Under the pieces are notes generated by a model. It saw nothing but the letters and a program-made list of their open reading frames with translations, made no database searches and was not told where the DNA came from. This document shows positions 46,830-58,250 of a stretch of DNA of 64,000 bases, one piece after another (within the stretch, counting starts at the first letter, position 1; every line of letters starts with the position of its first letter). The stretch lies in the NCBI GenBank assembly GCA_034440575.1, contig JAOTOL010001510.1, positions 1,054,001 through 1,118,000 of the forward strand, in the 5' to 3' direction. Source of the DNA: Imbricaverruca yamaguchii. Taxonomy: Eukaryota > Arthropoda > Thecostraca > Neoverrucidae. The position numbers were made by a program, and so were the translations under genes.

Positions 46830-46970
46830 CGAGTTTAGGAAGTTACCAACTTGCAGCACCAGAATCAAAAATTGTTTGAGGCTTTCCGAGCTGAGAATTT
46901 GTTCGCATGACGTGATGAGCGCTTTGAACTGCGGTCGCAGCGTTTCCATCGTGGGCGCGAAGTCTGCCTC
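46830..46970 (-). CDS. INF2: INF2-type formin, FH2 exon 3
   Basis: 141 bp, 47 codons, phase 0 at both ends. Acceptor CTGCCGTTGCAG|GAG, donor AACTCG|GTGAGC. It encodes EADFAPTMETLRPQFKALIT, then SCEQILSSESLKQFLILVLQ and VGNFLNS. 'S..L..FL..VL.VGNFLN' is one of the most conserved FH2 stretches (knob region). It continues directly into 'GSYAGNA' of exon 4, as expected from GNFLN-x-GS in INF2. No frame damage. Confidence 0.93.
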
Positions 46971-48949
46971 CTGCAACGGCAGAGACCGGGTCAATTCGGG
47001 TCAGAATGCTCACTAAACTGCTGTGTTTGCACGGGAGCACCACCTAACTGCTCGACTGTGACACATTGACAGCCGGTTTACGGAGTTACGGAGAGCCAAC
47101 GCCAAGCGGAGTTGCCAAGCAGGAAACCGTATGCTCAGTTTCATGGCGCCTGACCACTCGGAAGCCATGCTAAGCAATGCCTACATGATACTACATCAAT
47201 GGACATCCATTCAACTGAGAAGCGTCACCGGACATAGCATCGCAGTCACACCACATACGCTAATGACAACTACCACGAATAATTACCTCTGGTCACCACC
47301 AGAGCACATTACGATACCGGCCCGCACAGCGCTGTCCTTGGATCGTCAACCTGTCGACGATCATGGTCACGTGGAGGGATGCGTGCGGCTGGTGTTGCAA
47401 CCCGGCAGGAAACAGATCCGCTTCAAGTTCGGCACTGTGTACGTACAGGATCGTGGCAACATCACCGCCGGCTGCCAACTTTCAAGACGACATTTGGCAG
47501 CACCTGCTGTCGGAACGAGTGCCCTCCGCAGCTCTGGTGTCGTCCTGATTCTCCAGGACGACAGGACAAGATTCCTGATTATTCTGACGTTACAATGATC
47601 TGATTGCTGGAAGTCTCGCTGCCTGTTGTCACGTTAGAGGAGTGACGCCGGACGCTTCTGTGTGCTGGTTGGCTGTGACATGCACGCAAGAGTACAGTTT
47701 GAATATAATCGGGGTAGCATTCCCTACCTCTCACGTACACTTAAGTGGAGTACGTTGATTTTTTTTTATTAATCTAGCTAGTAGGAGCTGCCAGATATCG
47801 TCAGGTGAGAAATAACGTAAGAAGAAATAAGCCCCCAATTTCTGTAGCGTGGATTTATATTGGGGAGAGGGGGAGTGCTTTTTTAGCCGTGCCGGACCAT
47901 AAAGATCATCTGCGCCGTCTTGAAGGAACACGTTACATGTCGGTCTACAAAAGCCGAATGTTTGCGATAAAGGTGCAGGCAAGTGGACATTTACGTTAAG
48001 GGAATGTTACGGTATAGTTTGTGTGATATCTTAGGTGCTAAAGGCGGGAGCTGGGTTGTGGACATTCCCCTGAAGTCTTGTTTTAATTTTACTTTACTCC
48101 TCCACAAAATAATTTGTAGTTTGGGTGGGGTGGGGTGTTTTGGAAGAGGCGAGAAGTCGATTTTGCCAGAATGCCGGCTTTAGCCTACTCTTATCGAAGA
48201 GCACCGAGGGATCTTTATCGTGCAAACAAGGAGGTAATTGTCTACACTGCCTATCACGCCGGTCGCCACGTGTTAGTTGTTAATAGCGGGTTGGTCTAAG
48301 CATGCCATGCGGGGTTGTCAGTTGTGTTAGTACGGTGTTTTGCAATTCGGCTCTTCCACGTCTGCTGTTCCTCTGGGTAGCCATTTATGTTATGAGTTGG
48401 AAGGCAAATCGGCTCATCCGCTTTACATTACGTTAGTCGTTTTACGTTATGCTAATTTTTGTTTGTTTGTTTTAGTTTTTATGTTTTCCGAAAGCAAGTC
48501 GACCATCTACCTCCGACGTCACCGCTAGGTAATCAATTCTTTCTAACTGTTATATTGAGGTGTGCAACATGATACTTAGAGATAAAGCGAAACAAACCAT
48601 TTACGGTGTGTATTCATGACACGGACTTTGCGCAGCAGTCCCCCTAATTCAACAATACGTTATCTGCTTAACACTCGCCCTGGAGGGGGCCAAATCGGCC
48701 TACCCATCCGGTTTCTTGTACATAACTCCTGATTTATATAACGGTTGGCCGATATACGCCATTATTTGCGCACCTGCTTGGAAATGATCGGCGCGTTGCT
48801 TAATGTACGAAAAACGAAAATCGGCCGACGATTTCCTTTTTTTAAATAAATTTAATCCGAATTGTTGCTGGGATGGCTTGAGGAACCAGGGTTCTATTGC
48901 TAAGCAGAGCTTGTTGCGAGAACCCTGGCCCCACCACCCGATCCATGAA

Positions 48950-49165
48950 CTCCAGTTCAACGGCAGAATTTAGACCTAAAGTTCAACGCGCCGCCAATGC
49001 ACCGACACGGCCGATAGCTCGTCCCCAGTCTTATCGGGCCAGCTGCTAACTGACACTCCCGGCCTAAATGCGAGCGCGCGAAGCGACTCGAACCCTGTGT
49101 TGCCAGGACAGGGGAGACCGGTGTAGGCCAGCGTTCCAACCAATTGAGCAACCGGGGCGGCATTT
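48950..49165 (-). mobile_element. tRNA-derived SINE, second family
   Basis: The minus strand begins CCCCGGTTGCTCAATTGGTT (A-box-like) and has the B box AGGGTTCGAGTC about 55 bases later, a tRNA-like spacing. About 130 bases of unrelated body follow. No clear poly(A) or tail motif. It abuts the foldback at 49.2 kb. Confidence 0.6.
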
Positions 49166-49198
49166 TTCCGGGCCGTTAAAGCCGAAACATTTCATAGT

Positions 49199-49458
49199 TA
49201 TTGCGTGAGAAGAAATATATGACCTTCACTATACCAGGAGGTGCTGAGTTTGCATCAAAGGTAACGTTAGGGATTATACTATATTACTCAACGTTTCGGA
49301 CAGGGGCCATCGTCAGGAGTGGCCCCTGTAAGAAAGCACTCCTGACGATGGCCCCTGGCCGAAACGTTGAGTAATATAGTATAATCCCTAACGTTACTTT
49401 TGATGTAAACTCAGCACCTCCTGGTATATTGATGGTCGTATATTTCTTCTCACGCAAT
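49199..49458. mobile_element. Near-perfect foldback with hammerhead-like centre
   Basis: Arms of about 121 bp (49199-49320 and 49337-49458) differ at only about six positions, around a 16-base spacer. Each arm ends inward with CACTCCTGACGATGGCCCCT then GGCCGAAACGTTGAG, read towards the arm's outer end. This contains CTGACGA...GAAAC, the two halves of a hammerhead-ribozyme core. The high arm identity suggests recent origin or gene conversion. It sits in formin intron 2. Confidence 0.88.
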
Positions 49459-52400
49459 GTCTAAAACCCAGGAGCACTTAAGAGCCATTCTCCGTTGTAT
49501 CAAACATTTCATGGTGCCAGACCACAAAAATCGGCGCTGATGTGCTTCTCATGCATTGGCAAAAGGGAAGTGTTCTTAGCAACACTAGCGACTTGTTTGA
49601 TGTATATTGTTACGTTATATAGTTTCAATGTCTTGTTAAGTCACCGAGGTCAAATCAGGTTGAGTTTATAACATGAACACAATTTGTTCAACTGGATTGT
49701 TGTCATAAATGCAAACGACTGTCATGCGATTGATGCCACTTTGCATGTTACTACCTGCACGTCCTGAAAACTACTGTTTGTCATTGTGTACCTAAGCGTT
49801 TCCATACTCTATTCATGTACTTCACTCCTTTACGGCGCAGTCGGGCGGGCGGCTCGGTTCCGGTAAGTGGAGCAGGTAATGACCTGATACAATGCCGCTG
49901 TATAGGTGACCTGAGGTCAAGTGCTGAGTCTAGCATCGGTTTTGCATCGTTAGTAATGTGCAAAACATCATTGATGGTCATTTTGGAGCATTTAAACACA
50001 ATCACAGCGATCCAAAACACGGACAAGCCAAGCCACGCAAAACCAGAAATTTTTAATTTTGACCTCATTTGACCTTGAAGATATTGACCCAAGGTCGTGA
50101 AATTTGCACACGATAGAGTTCACTACCGTCCCCATTCACCCTGCGAATGTCGTTGCTCTAGTTCTAATAGGAGCCGAGATCTTATGGGGTGGAATCGTTC
50201 CCCCTCACCCCCACCCTCCAGTGCGCGTAATTTTCAGAGGCTCTCCAGGGCGCGTGTAAAACAACCACTGCACAGTTGTTGCATAGCTTTAAATGATGAG
50301 TGGATGTTTCAGGTAACTGTCCAATCCGTACTCACAGGCGTATTCGACATAGTCACGAATGGCATCCGTGCATCCGTGCAACTGTGGCACATAATTATCC
50401 AATGGGCGAACGGGCAAACGAGGCCAGAGCATGCAAAGGACGCCGTCAAATAAGACATCTGCAGCCAGTGTACGTCTTTTTCGGCAACTCTGCCGATTTT
50501 CAGGGGCAAAGGAATCACGCATGTGTCAGGCAATGTACCGCCAATCCCCTACGTATTTTTCACCAGTAATCGGACATGTGACTTCCCTTCTTGTTGTCTT
50601 TGAATGATAATTGAAACTGCTCATGCACTTGCCCTCTCGCCCCCAAACTTGTCTGACGACCAACTATATCTCCGGAGAGCTTGGAGGTCAGATTTTTCTG
50701 GTCCAGCAAAATTGCATCCAGCGGCATGTTTTGCATAGTGTGAGTTCAGCTGGTATGAAGAACACATCTAATGTTTGCATTGCATGTTGTGTTGTAAATG
50801 CTGTCTTGTATTGTAGATGTCGTCTTGTATTATAAATGTAACTTTTTTATCACTCATAACATATTGATTATGTTTTAATAAATTGATCAACTGACCACCA
50901 ACAATTGCAGAGAACACCCATTTCGACGTATCTGGCTATCGATTCCCGATTGTCCTCCACAAAGCAGGCCAAATTATTGATGCAAAATGTATGGGCAAGC
51001 AGCCCAGCTTGCTGGGTATTGGAGAACAAGTATACAGCGCACAGGCTCTAAGTCACAGACCACTAGAACAACAGCACATATCGTTCGAAGGTACAACGGT
51101 TTGTATTCCGTCCGACATTTCTCTTCGCCCATCTCAAAAGTTCCTCATGTTGGATCCTTATGCAGGTTGCATAAGGCATGGTAGTGTGGTCCATCGATGA
51201 TGTATTCGGATATATCTGGGACGTTACACAAAATAAAATAACATTCGTTGATTTAACTCGGAATGATTTTAGTTGACACCGTGAAAAATATCCTGTGTCT
51301 CAAAACACATGCGTTGAGCATGCATAAAGCAAGAGGCAAAGCTTCTTTGATACTCCAGGCACACGGCATTAGCCGTGAGCGTGCATAAAGTGCGTCGAGA
51401 ACCACCCAACAAACACACAAACAGGATGCTCCAGCCACCACTTGGTAAGCGAGCAATTGCGTTGGCCGTGTATTTGCAAACTTGCTTAAAATTGGTGCAA
51501 ATTTCGCCACGCACGTGTACGTAATAGTGAAGGACCATGTGAATTGATAGCATGGTGGAGGGCACGTGAAACCTAAGGTTGCCTTCCCTCAGCTTGATGT
51601 ACACTCAAACCACTTAAAACTGAGTGTTTCTGCAGAAGCTTCACTCAGTTTAAGAGTAGGTATTGATGACGAATACTATCTAGTTAAGAAAATGGTCCCC
51701 AACTTAGAGAAGCCGTCCCAATTCCCCACTTTTCTAGCCTGCCTTCTCAGAATTAAAATTATTTATTTATTTATTTATTTCACAATACGTGCCCTCCACG
51801 TGCAGTGGCTTTTATGGGCAGTCTGTGTATAACTCACAGATATTTACAAAGAAAGGATAGATTTGTGGTCAGTAGTGGGAGCAGGTGCTGAACAAACACT
51901 CGTCCACCAACATAATACAATACCCATTTCACGCTCCGCACTGCATACATAGTGCTTGCAACACTACCTATAAAGGAGTGGTTTGTAGAGGTGATAGGAA
52001 AGCGATCTGCCACCCCTGGCGCCGCGCCTTCCCCGGCGTGTGTTCTTGGTGGGCGTTGTCATGGCAACGGCGACGCTCCCCTCGTCTGGTTGCCCGCTCA
52101 ACAGGGGTGAAGCTGGTGACTGGCGGGGGCGGCCAAAGTCGCGGCTTTGATGACGTCACGGACGGGACGGCTGCGTGCGCGTTGCTGACAGGGGGACGTG
52201 ATGGCGGTGAATATTTTGGCCAGGGCGATGGTTACCAGCAGCCTGATGATGTCCGTACGCATGGTAGAGCTGAAGATGGAAAACTGGTAGAGCTGAAGAT
52301 AGGCGATAGGAGGTAGACGATTGCTGTTTTTGAAGACACAGAAACTCCGAGTGGTACCAAGTCGTCAGTCAGATAATTTCCTTCTCAGCCGCAGTGTAGG

Positions 52401-52967
52401 AAAGAAGATTAGCCACGGGCAGTAGCTGAAGCTTGATGGAAGGGAAGTCACTATGGAGAAAGGCGCTGTCGCCTCTGCACTCACTCATTTTTTTCAGGCG
52501 TCCAATCACTGTTGTGTAATTTCCCGCAATAGTAGAAGCATAACCAGCAGAAAAGTCCACCGAGTCCAGTCACTTCGCACACGTATACCGTATACGTACG
52601 CCGGTTTGGTTCAATATTTCACTTTTCTTCTTTTTTGCTCGTACACTTTTCACTCCTGTTCACTTCTCACTCAGAGTTTCACATACCTTGCATACAGAGG
52701 CAACCAAGAGGGAGAGGAAAAGGTTGGGCGAGCGGCCGACACGCGTCTGCTCGTGGCGCCGCGATCAGGCCAACTGTTCATTCATGGAGCCTTGTTTGCA
52801 AATGCCAGATTCATGGAACCCTGGGCATGTCGACTGTTTGTGCGAAGAGCTTTACTCCAAATGTTTTCATGGGTCGCTTTACGAAACAGGATTCCATGCG
52901 AAACAGATCTTCTGGCGTATACCCCGACGGTACCACCCGATCTGGCAATTTCAGCTGCACAGCCGAA

Positions 52968-53850
52968 TCCCAGCCGCGTGTGTGCCGTGTTGCTGATGCC
53001 CCGACACCGCTGCCCCGCTGCCTCGCCACCGGCCCTGACTGCCAGCCGCGTGTGTGCCGTGTTGCTGATGCCCCGACACCGCTGCCCCGCTGCCTCGCCA
53101 CCGGCCCTGACTGCCAGCCGCGTGTGTGCCGTGTTGCTGATGCCCCGACACCGCTGCCCCGCTGCCTCGCCACCGGCCCCGACTGCCAGCCGCGTGTGTG
53201 TCGTGTTGCTGATGCCCCGACACCGCTGCCCCGCTGCCTCGCCACCGGCCCCGACTCCCAGCCGCGTGTGTGTCGTGTTGCTGATGCCCCGACACCGCTG
53301 CCCCGCTGCCTCGCCACCGGCCCCGACTGCCAGCCGCATGTGTGTCGTGTTGCTGATGCCCCGACACCGCTGCCCCGCTGCCTCGCCACCGGCCCCGACT
53401 CCCAGCCGCGTGTGTGCCGTGTTGCTGATGCCCCGACACCGCTGCCCCGCTGCCTCGCCACCGGCCCCGACTGCCAGCCGCGTGTGTGTCGTGTTGCTGA
53501 TGCCCCGACACCGCTGCCCCGCTGCCTCGCCACCGGCCCCGACTCCCAGCCGCGTGTGTGTCGTGTTGCTGATGCCCCGACACCGCTGCCCCGCTGCCTC
53601 GCCACCGGCCCCGACTGCCAGCCGCGTGTGTGCCGTGCTGCTGATGCCCCGACACCGCTGCCCCGCTGCCTCGTCACCAGCCCTCACTCCCAGCCGCGTG
53701 TGTGTCGTGTTGCTGATGCCCCGACACCGCTGCCCCGCTGCCTCGCCACCGGCCCCGACTGCCAGCCGCGTGTGTGCCGTGCTGCTGATGCCCCGACACC
53801 GCTGCCCCGCTGCCTCGCCACCGGCCCCGACTGCCAGCAGACCCTCCCAG
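52968..53850. repeat. 72-bp minisatellite in formin intron 2
   Basis: About 12 near-identical 72 bp units starting GCCAGCCGCGTGTGTGYCGT, then GTTGCTGATGCCCCGACACC, then GCTGCCCCGCTGCCTCGCCA. Units alternate between GACTGCC and GACTCCC starts over most of the array, giving a 144 bp pattern. All six frames lack stops in the unit, so 230-400 codon frames appear on both strands. Confidence 0.96.
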
Positions 53851-54362
53851 CCGCGGGCTGAGCATGAGCGATTGGAGAACACTCGGCCCCTGTGTTACGT
53901 GGACTGGGGAAGCCAATGCAGGTCGCCACTGGAGCCAACCGAGCTGTCGAGGCGACAAACCGTTGACGACATTTCGTTCAGAGTAATACAAATGTACATA
54001 ATATTCGTTGATTGTCCCTACCAAAATCGTTAATATAACATGTCACCACATATAGCATAGCCTACGGCAAATGTCTTACAAGGGGGGTATATGAACAAGG
54101 CGTAAAACTAAACTAAATACATGACTAAATGCAATACACATGCATGTACATAGTCATATATGTATATGACTAAATTCATAACTAAATGCATCACCAAATA
54201 CACGATCAAATAGCTTTACATGTTGTCTCGAACTCTAAGTTATGATCTATTCATCTCCGTTTTCTCACGTAACCCCATTTCTGGGTGCAAGTGAGGCGCA
54301 CGAACCACATCCAACTTAGAGCAGTACAGCAGCTTGAAGCACGGCTACTTGCGATACCCTAC

Positions 54363-54580
54363 GGTTCGTTTGGTCAACAGAATGCCAGGTATGGTCAATC
54401 AGATACCAGACCCGTTCAGTGGGATGCCATACCCGTTCAGTGGGATGTCAGATCCGGTCAGTGGGATGTCAGACCCGTTCAGTGGGATGTCAGACCTGGC
54501 TAATGGGATGCCAGACTAGTTCAATGGTATGCCAGACTAGTTCAGTGGAATACCAGACCAGGTCAGTGGAATGCCAGATT
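54363..54580. repeat. 20-bp repeat in formin intron 2
   Basis: About ten copies of GTTCAGTGGGATGTCAGACC with variants (GGTCAGTGG, CTAGTTCAATGG). A single related copy lies at about 55080-55112. Confidence 0.88.
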
Positions 54581-55647
54581 CGTGATGCTTGCAAGGTCCA
54601 CTGCACTTGCTAACCATACACAGGAAGGCGGTCCGCAGGAGATTTCTCTCCTCATCTGTTTTCCATATAGCAAACCTACTGGAATAGAAACAATGAGGCT
54701 GTCGAACTGTTAGAAACACGCACTGGCGTGTTTCTACGAATAACACTTGTCGCACAAAAGACTAAACAACATACCTGTGTACACCCTGGACTCACCTTTA
54801 GGCCATCTAACTCCTGTTCCTTCTAGAAACTACTCGTAGCTGGTGCTATGAGTAGTTGGTGTAAGGCTAGTTTGACTAGTGCGGTGTGAGTAGTGGAGGT
54901 AGTGACACAGGCATTGCGATGCTTTGATGTACGAATGTTTGCTGCGCGTTTGCTCACACTGTTGACCATGCCTTTCTTCGTATATATCTGTGAGTTATAA
55001 CCAGGTTGTCCACAATAGCCACCGTACGAGGAGGGCATGTGTCGTCAAAAAAAAATACATAATAAAATGTCACCCGTTTAATGGCATGCCAGACCTGGTC
55101 AGTGGGATGTCTGAAACGACCAGGGCATATATCACACCAGAGAGGAGATACCGTGATCGGGGTAATCGGCGGTCCTTAGATCGCCCATGAATCAAACAAA
55201 ATTGGGTTGTAATAAGCCATGATCAACCAAAGATTCCTCCATTGAGGAATCTTTGAACAAAGATGCCTCCACTCCGTTGATGATCAGCCTCCACTGATTG
55301 GGTGACTGCCTAGCATCAGTATTTTTCCTTTATATTGTGAGCATGTGCAGTAAATTTCACGGATGTTCTTAAGCAGAGGTTATTCAACTTAGTATACCTG
55401 TCGGACCGGTAACAAGCGCTGATCGGAACGTTCTGTATTTACTGGAGATCGGGAACAGTCAATCGCTTTACACCGGTATTTAAATCATCATTCATGGATT
55501 ATGAATAAGACTGATGACACTTTTGAGACACCATTCCATTGGCAGCTTGGCTCCATTGTTGCCAACGAGACTGATGCATAAATGTGCAGCTCTGAACGGA
55601 AGAAAATAAATCACGACTTAAACACATCTACATCGACCACAGCAAGG

Positions 55648-55828
55648 GCGGGGGTGCCCGAGTGGTTAAGGTGTTGAGGGCTGCATACCAAGGCCCCGGG
55701 TTCAACACTCGCACCGCTCGGGACATTTCCCAATGCCGCAGCTCACCGGCTAACAGTGTGGGCGGCGCCATTGGCCGTGATTGTGCGTAAACTGCGCCGT
55801 GAAACACCCAATAAACAAATAAATATTA
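55648..55828 (+). mobile_element. tRNA(Leu/Ser)-derived SINE, full length
   Basis: The A box is in GGTGCCCGAGTGGTTAAGGT, the D-arm wording of Leu/Ser tRNAs. A degenerate B box (GGGTTCAACACTC) follows, then the body with GCACCGCTCGGGACA and AGTGTGGGCGGCGCCATTGG, and a tail of AATAAACAAATAAATA. Same family as the minus-strand copy at 16679-16818. It lies antisense within formin intron 2. Confidence 0.82.
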
Positions 55829-56984
55829 ACCACAACACGACGTTTTTTCCACAGCTTCACCTTGGTGTCAACAACGCACCTTACTTTTGTTGGTCACACG
55901 GTTGGTCTAACGACATCAACCAGAATATCAAGACACTTTCGGTGTTGCAACAGAGTCGCCGACGAGCTATTGCGCCGGAACACTGACGGTCGACCACCAG
56001 CGTGGCCGCGGACTGCTGATCGCACGCATTGGCGACGGCACAGATCAGAAGCTGATCGTTGGTTGCGGTCCATCGCCGCCCGGTTACCGCTAACCGGCAA
56101 TTTGCTCGTCGGCTAGCCGCAGTGGGGGGGGCTCAGCGCCAACACCACCGTCTATGTGTCGCTGGGTAAGTTGTGTGGGCGCCGTCACCCGTACCGCCCA
56201 GTCAGATGGTGCACGGGACACCGACCGCCAGACGACTTTAGTTCGCGCGGCTTGCGACAGATGGGACACTGGATCATCGCAGGTTAGTTGAGCTTTAGAG
56301 AGGACCACCTTCGGCAGTCATGTGGCGTCATTCATTGGATTGTGGTACTGGATTGGTTGCAAACTGAACGCCGACCCGAAGCAGCACGTGCACTAGGGTA
56401 TCAGGTCACCGGGTCGGTTGAGGAGGTGGCACGATGTGGCGTGCTGCCGGCGGCGCTTACTGCACGAAGGCCAGCTGGGTGTGCCGGGAAGCATGTCGGT
56501 CTGTGTACTGCTCGGAATGAACTTCAGATTCGGGCATCCATTAACCCGCCAGCCGTCGTCCATTATGTTCAAATCAAATGGTGGCTCCGCCACAAACCGA
56601 TCGGGTATGTGGCCATATTCCACTAAATTTAAATATTTCTGGTTGTCACCAGCAAAAACGTTTATGTCGCGAAGTGACATAGCCATGAAAAGGAATTCGC
56701 TGAATTATTGTTGCATGCGTAAAATAATTCACCCAATGGTGTTTCAAGAGAACTGGCGAGGAAATCAAACTTATCAACTTCAAGTAGAGATGCAGTAATA
56801 TCACCATAACAGAGGAACCCTGGCCTTGGCGTGCACGCGGCTGGCATGACAATTCAACTGTTGGCCAGCAGATGCACAGTTCCACAAAGTAGGATCTGTT
56901 CAAGGTTGTAGCAGTGGTGTGTTCGGCAGTCGCAACGGAGGAACGGAACACATACCGGCAGCATGCCTTTCGCTCTACGTAGGA

Positions 56985-57334
56985 CGGCACCAGCAGCATC
57001 AGTTCCACGCTCGGTAGTGCGACGGGCACTCACCAGCAGTACGATCTCCGCGCTCGGTAGTGCGGCGGGCACTCACCAGCAGTACGATCTCCGCGCTGGG
57101 TAGCGCGGCGGGCACTCACCAGCAGTACGATCTCCGCGCTGGGTAGCGCGGCGGGCACTCACCAGCAGTACGATCTCCGCGCTGGGTAGCGCGGCGGGCA
57201 CTCACCAGCAGTACGATCTCCGCGCTCGGTAGCGCGGCCGGCACTCACCAGCAGTACGATCTCCGCGCTGGGTAGCGCGGCGGGCACTCACCAGCGGTAC
57301 GATCTCCGCGCTCGGTAGCGCGGCGGCCACTCAC
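56985..57334 (-). repeat. 43-bp array carrying eight copies of a splice donor
   Basis: On the minus strand each 43 bp unit reads GGAGATCGTACTGCTG|GTGAGTG followed by CCCGCCGCGCTACCSAGCGC. The GTGAGT donors (CTCAC in the plus strand) fall at 57330, 57287, 57244, 57201, 57158, 57115, 57072 and 57029, exactly 43 bp apart. The first is the real donor of FH2 exon 2 (GGAGCTAATGCTGCTG|GTGAGTG). The far edge has a ninth, exon-like copy, GGAACTGATGCTGCTGGTGC, encoding V-E-L-M-L-L again. Confidence 0.95.
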
Positions 57335-57451
57335 CAGCAGCATTAGCTCCACTCGAAGCTGGAAGGCGGGTACTTCGGAAAGTGCCAGGTAGTAGCGTTC
57401 AGCCTGGCCCAGCTGCTCAGCCGGACCAGGGTGCGCGCGCACCATCGCCAC
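57335..57451 (-). CDS. INF2: INF2-type formin, FH2 exon 2
   Basis: 117 bp, 39 codons, phase 0 at both ends. Acceptor CGTGCGGTCAG|GTG, donor CTGCTG|GTGAGT. It encodes VAMVRAHPGPAEQLGQAERY, then YLALSEVPAFQLRVELMLL. 'A(E/D)..YL.L..(I/V)P....R(V/I)E.ML' is the conserved FH2 segment between the lasso/linker and the knob (INF2 has ADHFYLLLL...LRIECMLL). The acceptor has a weak pyrimidine tract. The exon is squeezed between a 43 bp array on the donor side and a CAACACCA-type array starting about 25 bases from the acceptor. No other segment in the 46.97-61.6 kb interval fills this gap of the domain, and the phase fits exons 1 and 3. Confidence 0.9.
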
Positions 57452-57475
57452 CTGACCGCACGGGCACCGGCGTCA

Positions 57476-57800
57476 CCGTCGCAAACACCAGTGTCAGTCG
57501 CCAACACCAGCGTCAGTCACCAACACCAGCGTCAGTCACCAACACCAGAGTCAGCGTCACTAACACCAACGCCAGCATCACCAACACCAACGTCAGCGTC
57601 ACCAACACCGGCGTCAGCGTCACCAACATTAGTGTCAGTCGCCAACACCAGCGTCAGTCACCAACACCAACGGCAGTCACCATCGCCACCGTCAGCCTCA
57701 CCAACACCAACATCAGCGTCACCAACACCAGCGTCAGGTACATCAACCCCAACGCTGGTGGCACTAACACCAACGCCAGAAACCAACACCATGGACATGA
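57476..57800. repeat. ~19-21-bp repeat next to FH2 exon 2
   Basis: CAACACCAGCGTCAGTCAC and CAACACCAACGTCAGCGTCAC units, about 16 copies of mixed 18-21 bp length, decaying towards 57880. Both TNTNVSVTN-like and TPTPASPTP-like frames are artefacts. Confidence 0.9.
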
Positions 57801-57919
57801 GACCAAAGTCAGACACCAACACCACGTTCAAACACAAATAGCAATAGCAGACATACCAACACCAACATCAGAGACATCGACACCAACGCCAAAGACATCG
57901 GACTGCGACGGAATAATGC

Positions 57920-58250
57920 TGGGCTGCATTAGACTGAGTTGGATTACACTGCACTGGACTGGCTGAGCTACATTCAATTGGACTGGACTGGGCTACGTTG
58001 AACCTGGACTTTATTGACTGGACTGGAGTTGACCGGATCGGGCTGGACTACGCTGGTGCAGGTTGGGCTGGGCTGACGGTGTGCTTCGCCATGGCGAAAT
58101 TGTCAGGACGGTCTGAACTGGGCTATTCAACTTCGGACCGGCTCAGACTGGGTTGTGATACTTTGCGCTGGAATACTCTGGGCTGGCCTCTACTGGGCTG
58201 TGATGCTATGGGCTGACCTGGACTGGACTGGAATTCGATGCGCTGAACCC
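57920..58250. repeat. Degenerate GGACTGGGCT repeat
   Basis: Irregular 10-16 bp blocks of the form TGGACTGGGCTG. No clean unit. Confidence 0.65.

Larger units (their letters stand above)
46971..57334 (-). other. Formin intron 2 (10.4 kb)
   Basis: Phase 0. Its donor side is the 43 bp array of splice-donor copies. Contents listed separately: a SINE at 48950-49165, a foldback at 49199-49458, the 72 bp array at 52968-53850, the 20 bp array at 54363-54580, a SINE at 55648-55828 and the 43 bp array at 56985-57334. An (ATTT)n tract lies at about 51757-51780. A perfect 11 bp hairpin (CAAAGATTCCT...AGGAATCTTTG) lies at 55219-55246. The plus-strand frame 47131-47598 (155 codons) has no recognisable domain. 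Confidence 0.75.

Noticed and set aside
47131..47598. 155-codon plus-strand frame in formin intron 2
   Set aside because: No domain, and the minus strand is also open over part of it; cannot be told from chance in GC-rich DNA.
9998..49458. Calling the two foldbacks confirmed hammerhead ribozymes
   Set aside because: The core halves are present but stem II pairing is imperfect and stems I/III could not be verified by eye; kept as a hypothesis only.
52453..54033. 526-codon plus-strand frame and 366-codon minus-strand frame
   Set aside because: Mostly the 72 bp array inside a formin intron; flanks add no recognisable protein.
55648..55728. Possible tRNA-Leu/Ser gene
   Set aside because: The T-arm is degenerate, no cloverleaf acceptor pairs, and the sequence continues into a SINE body shared with another copy.
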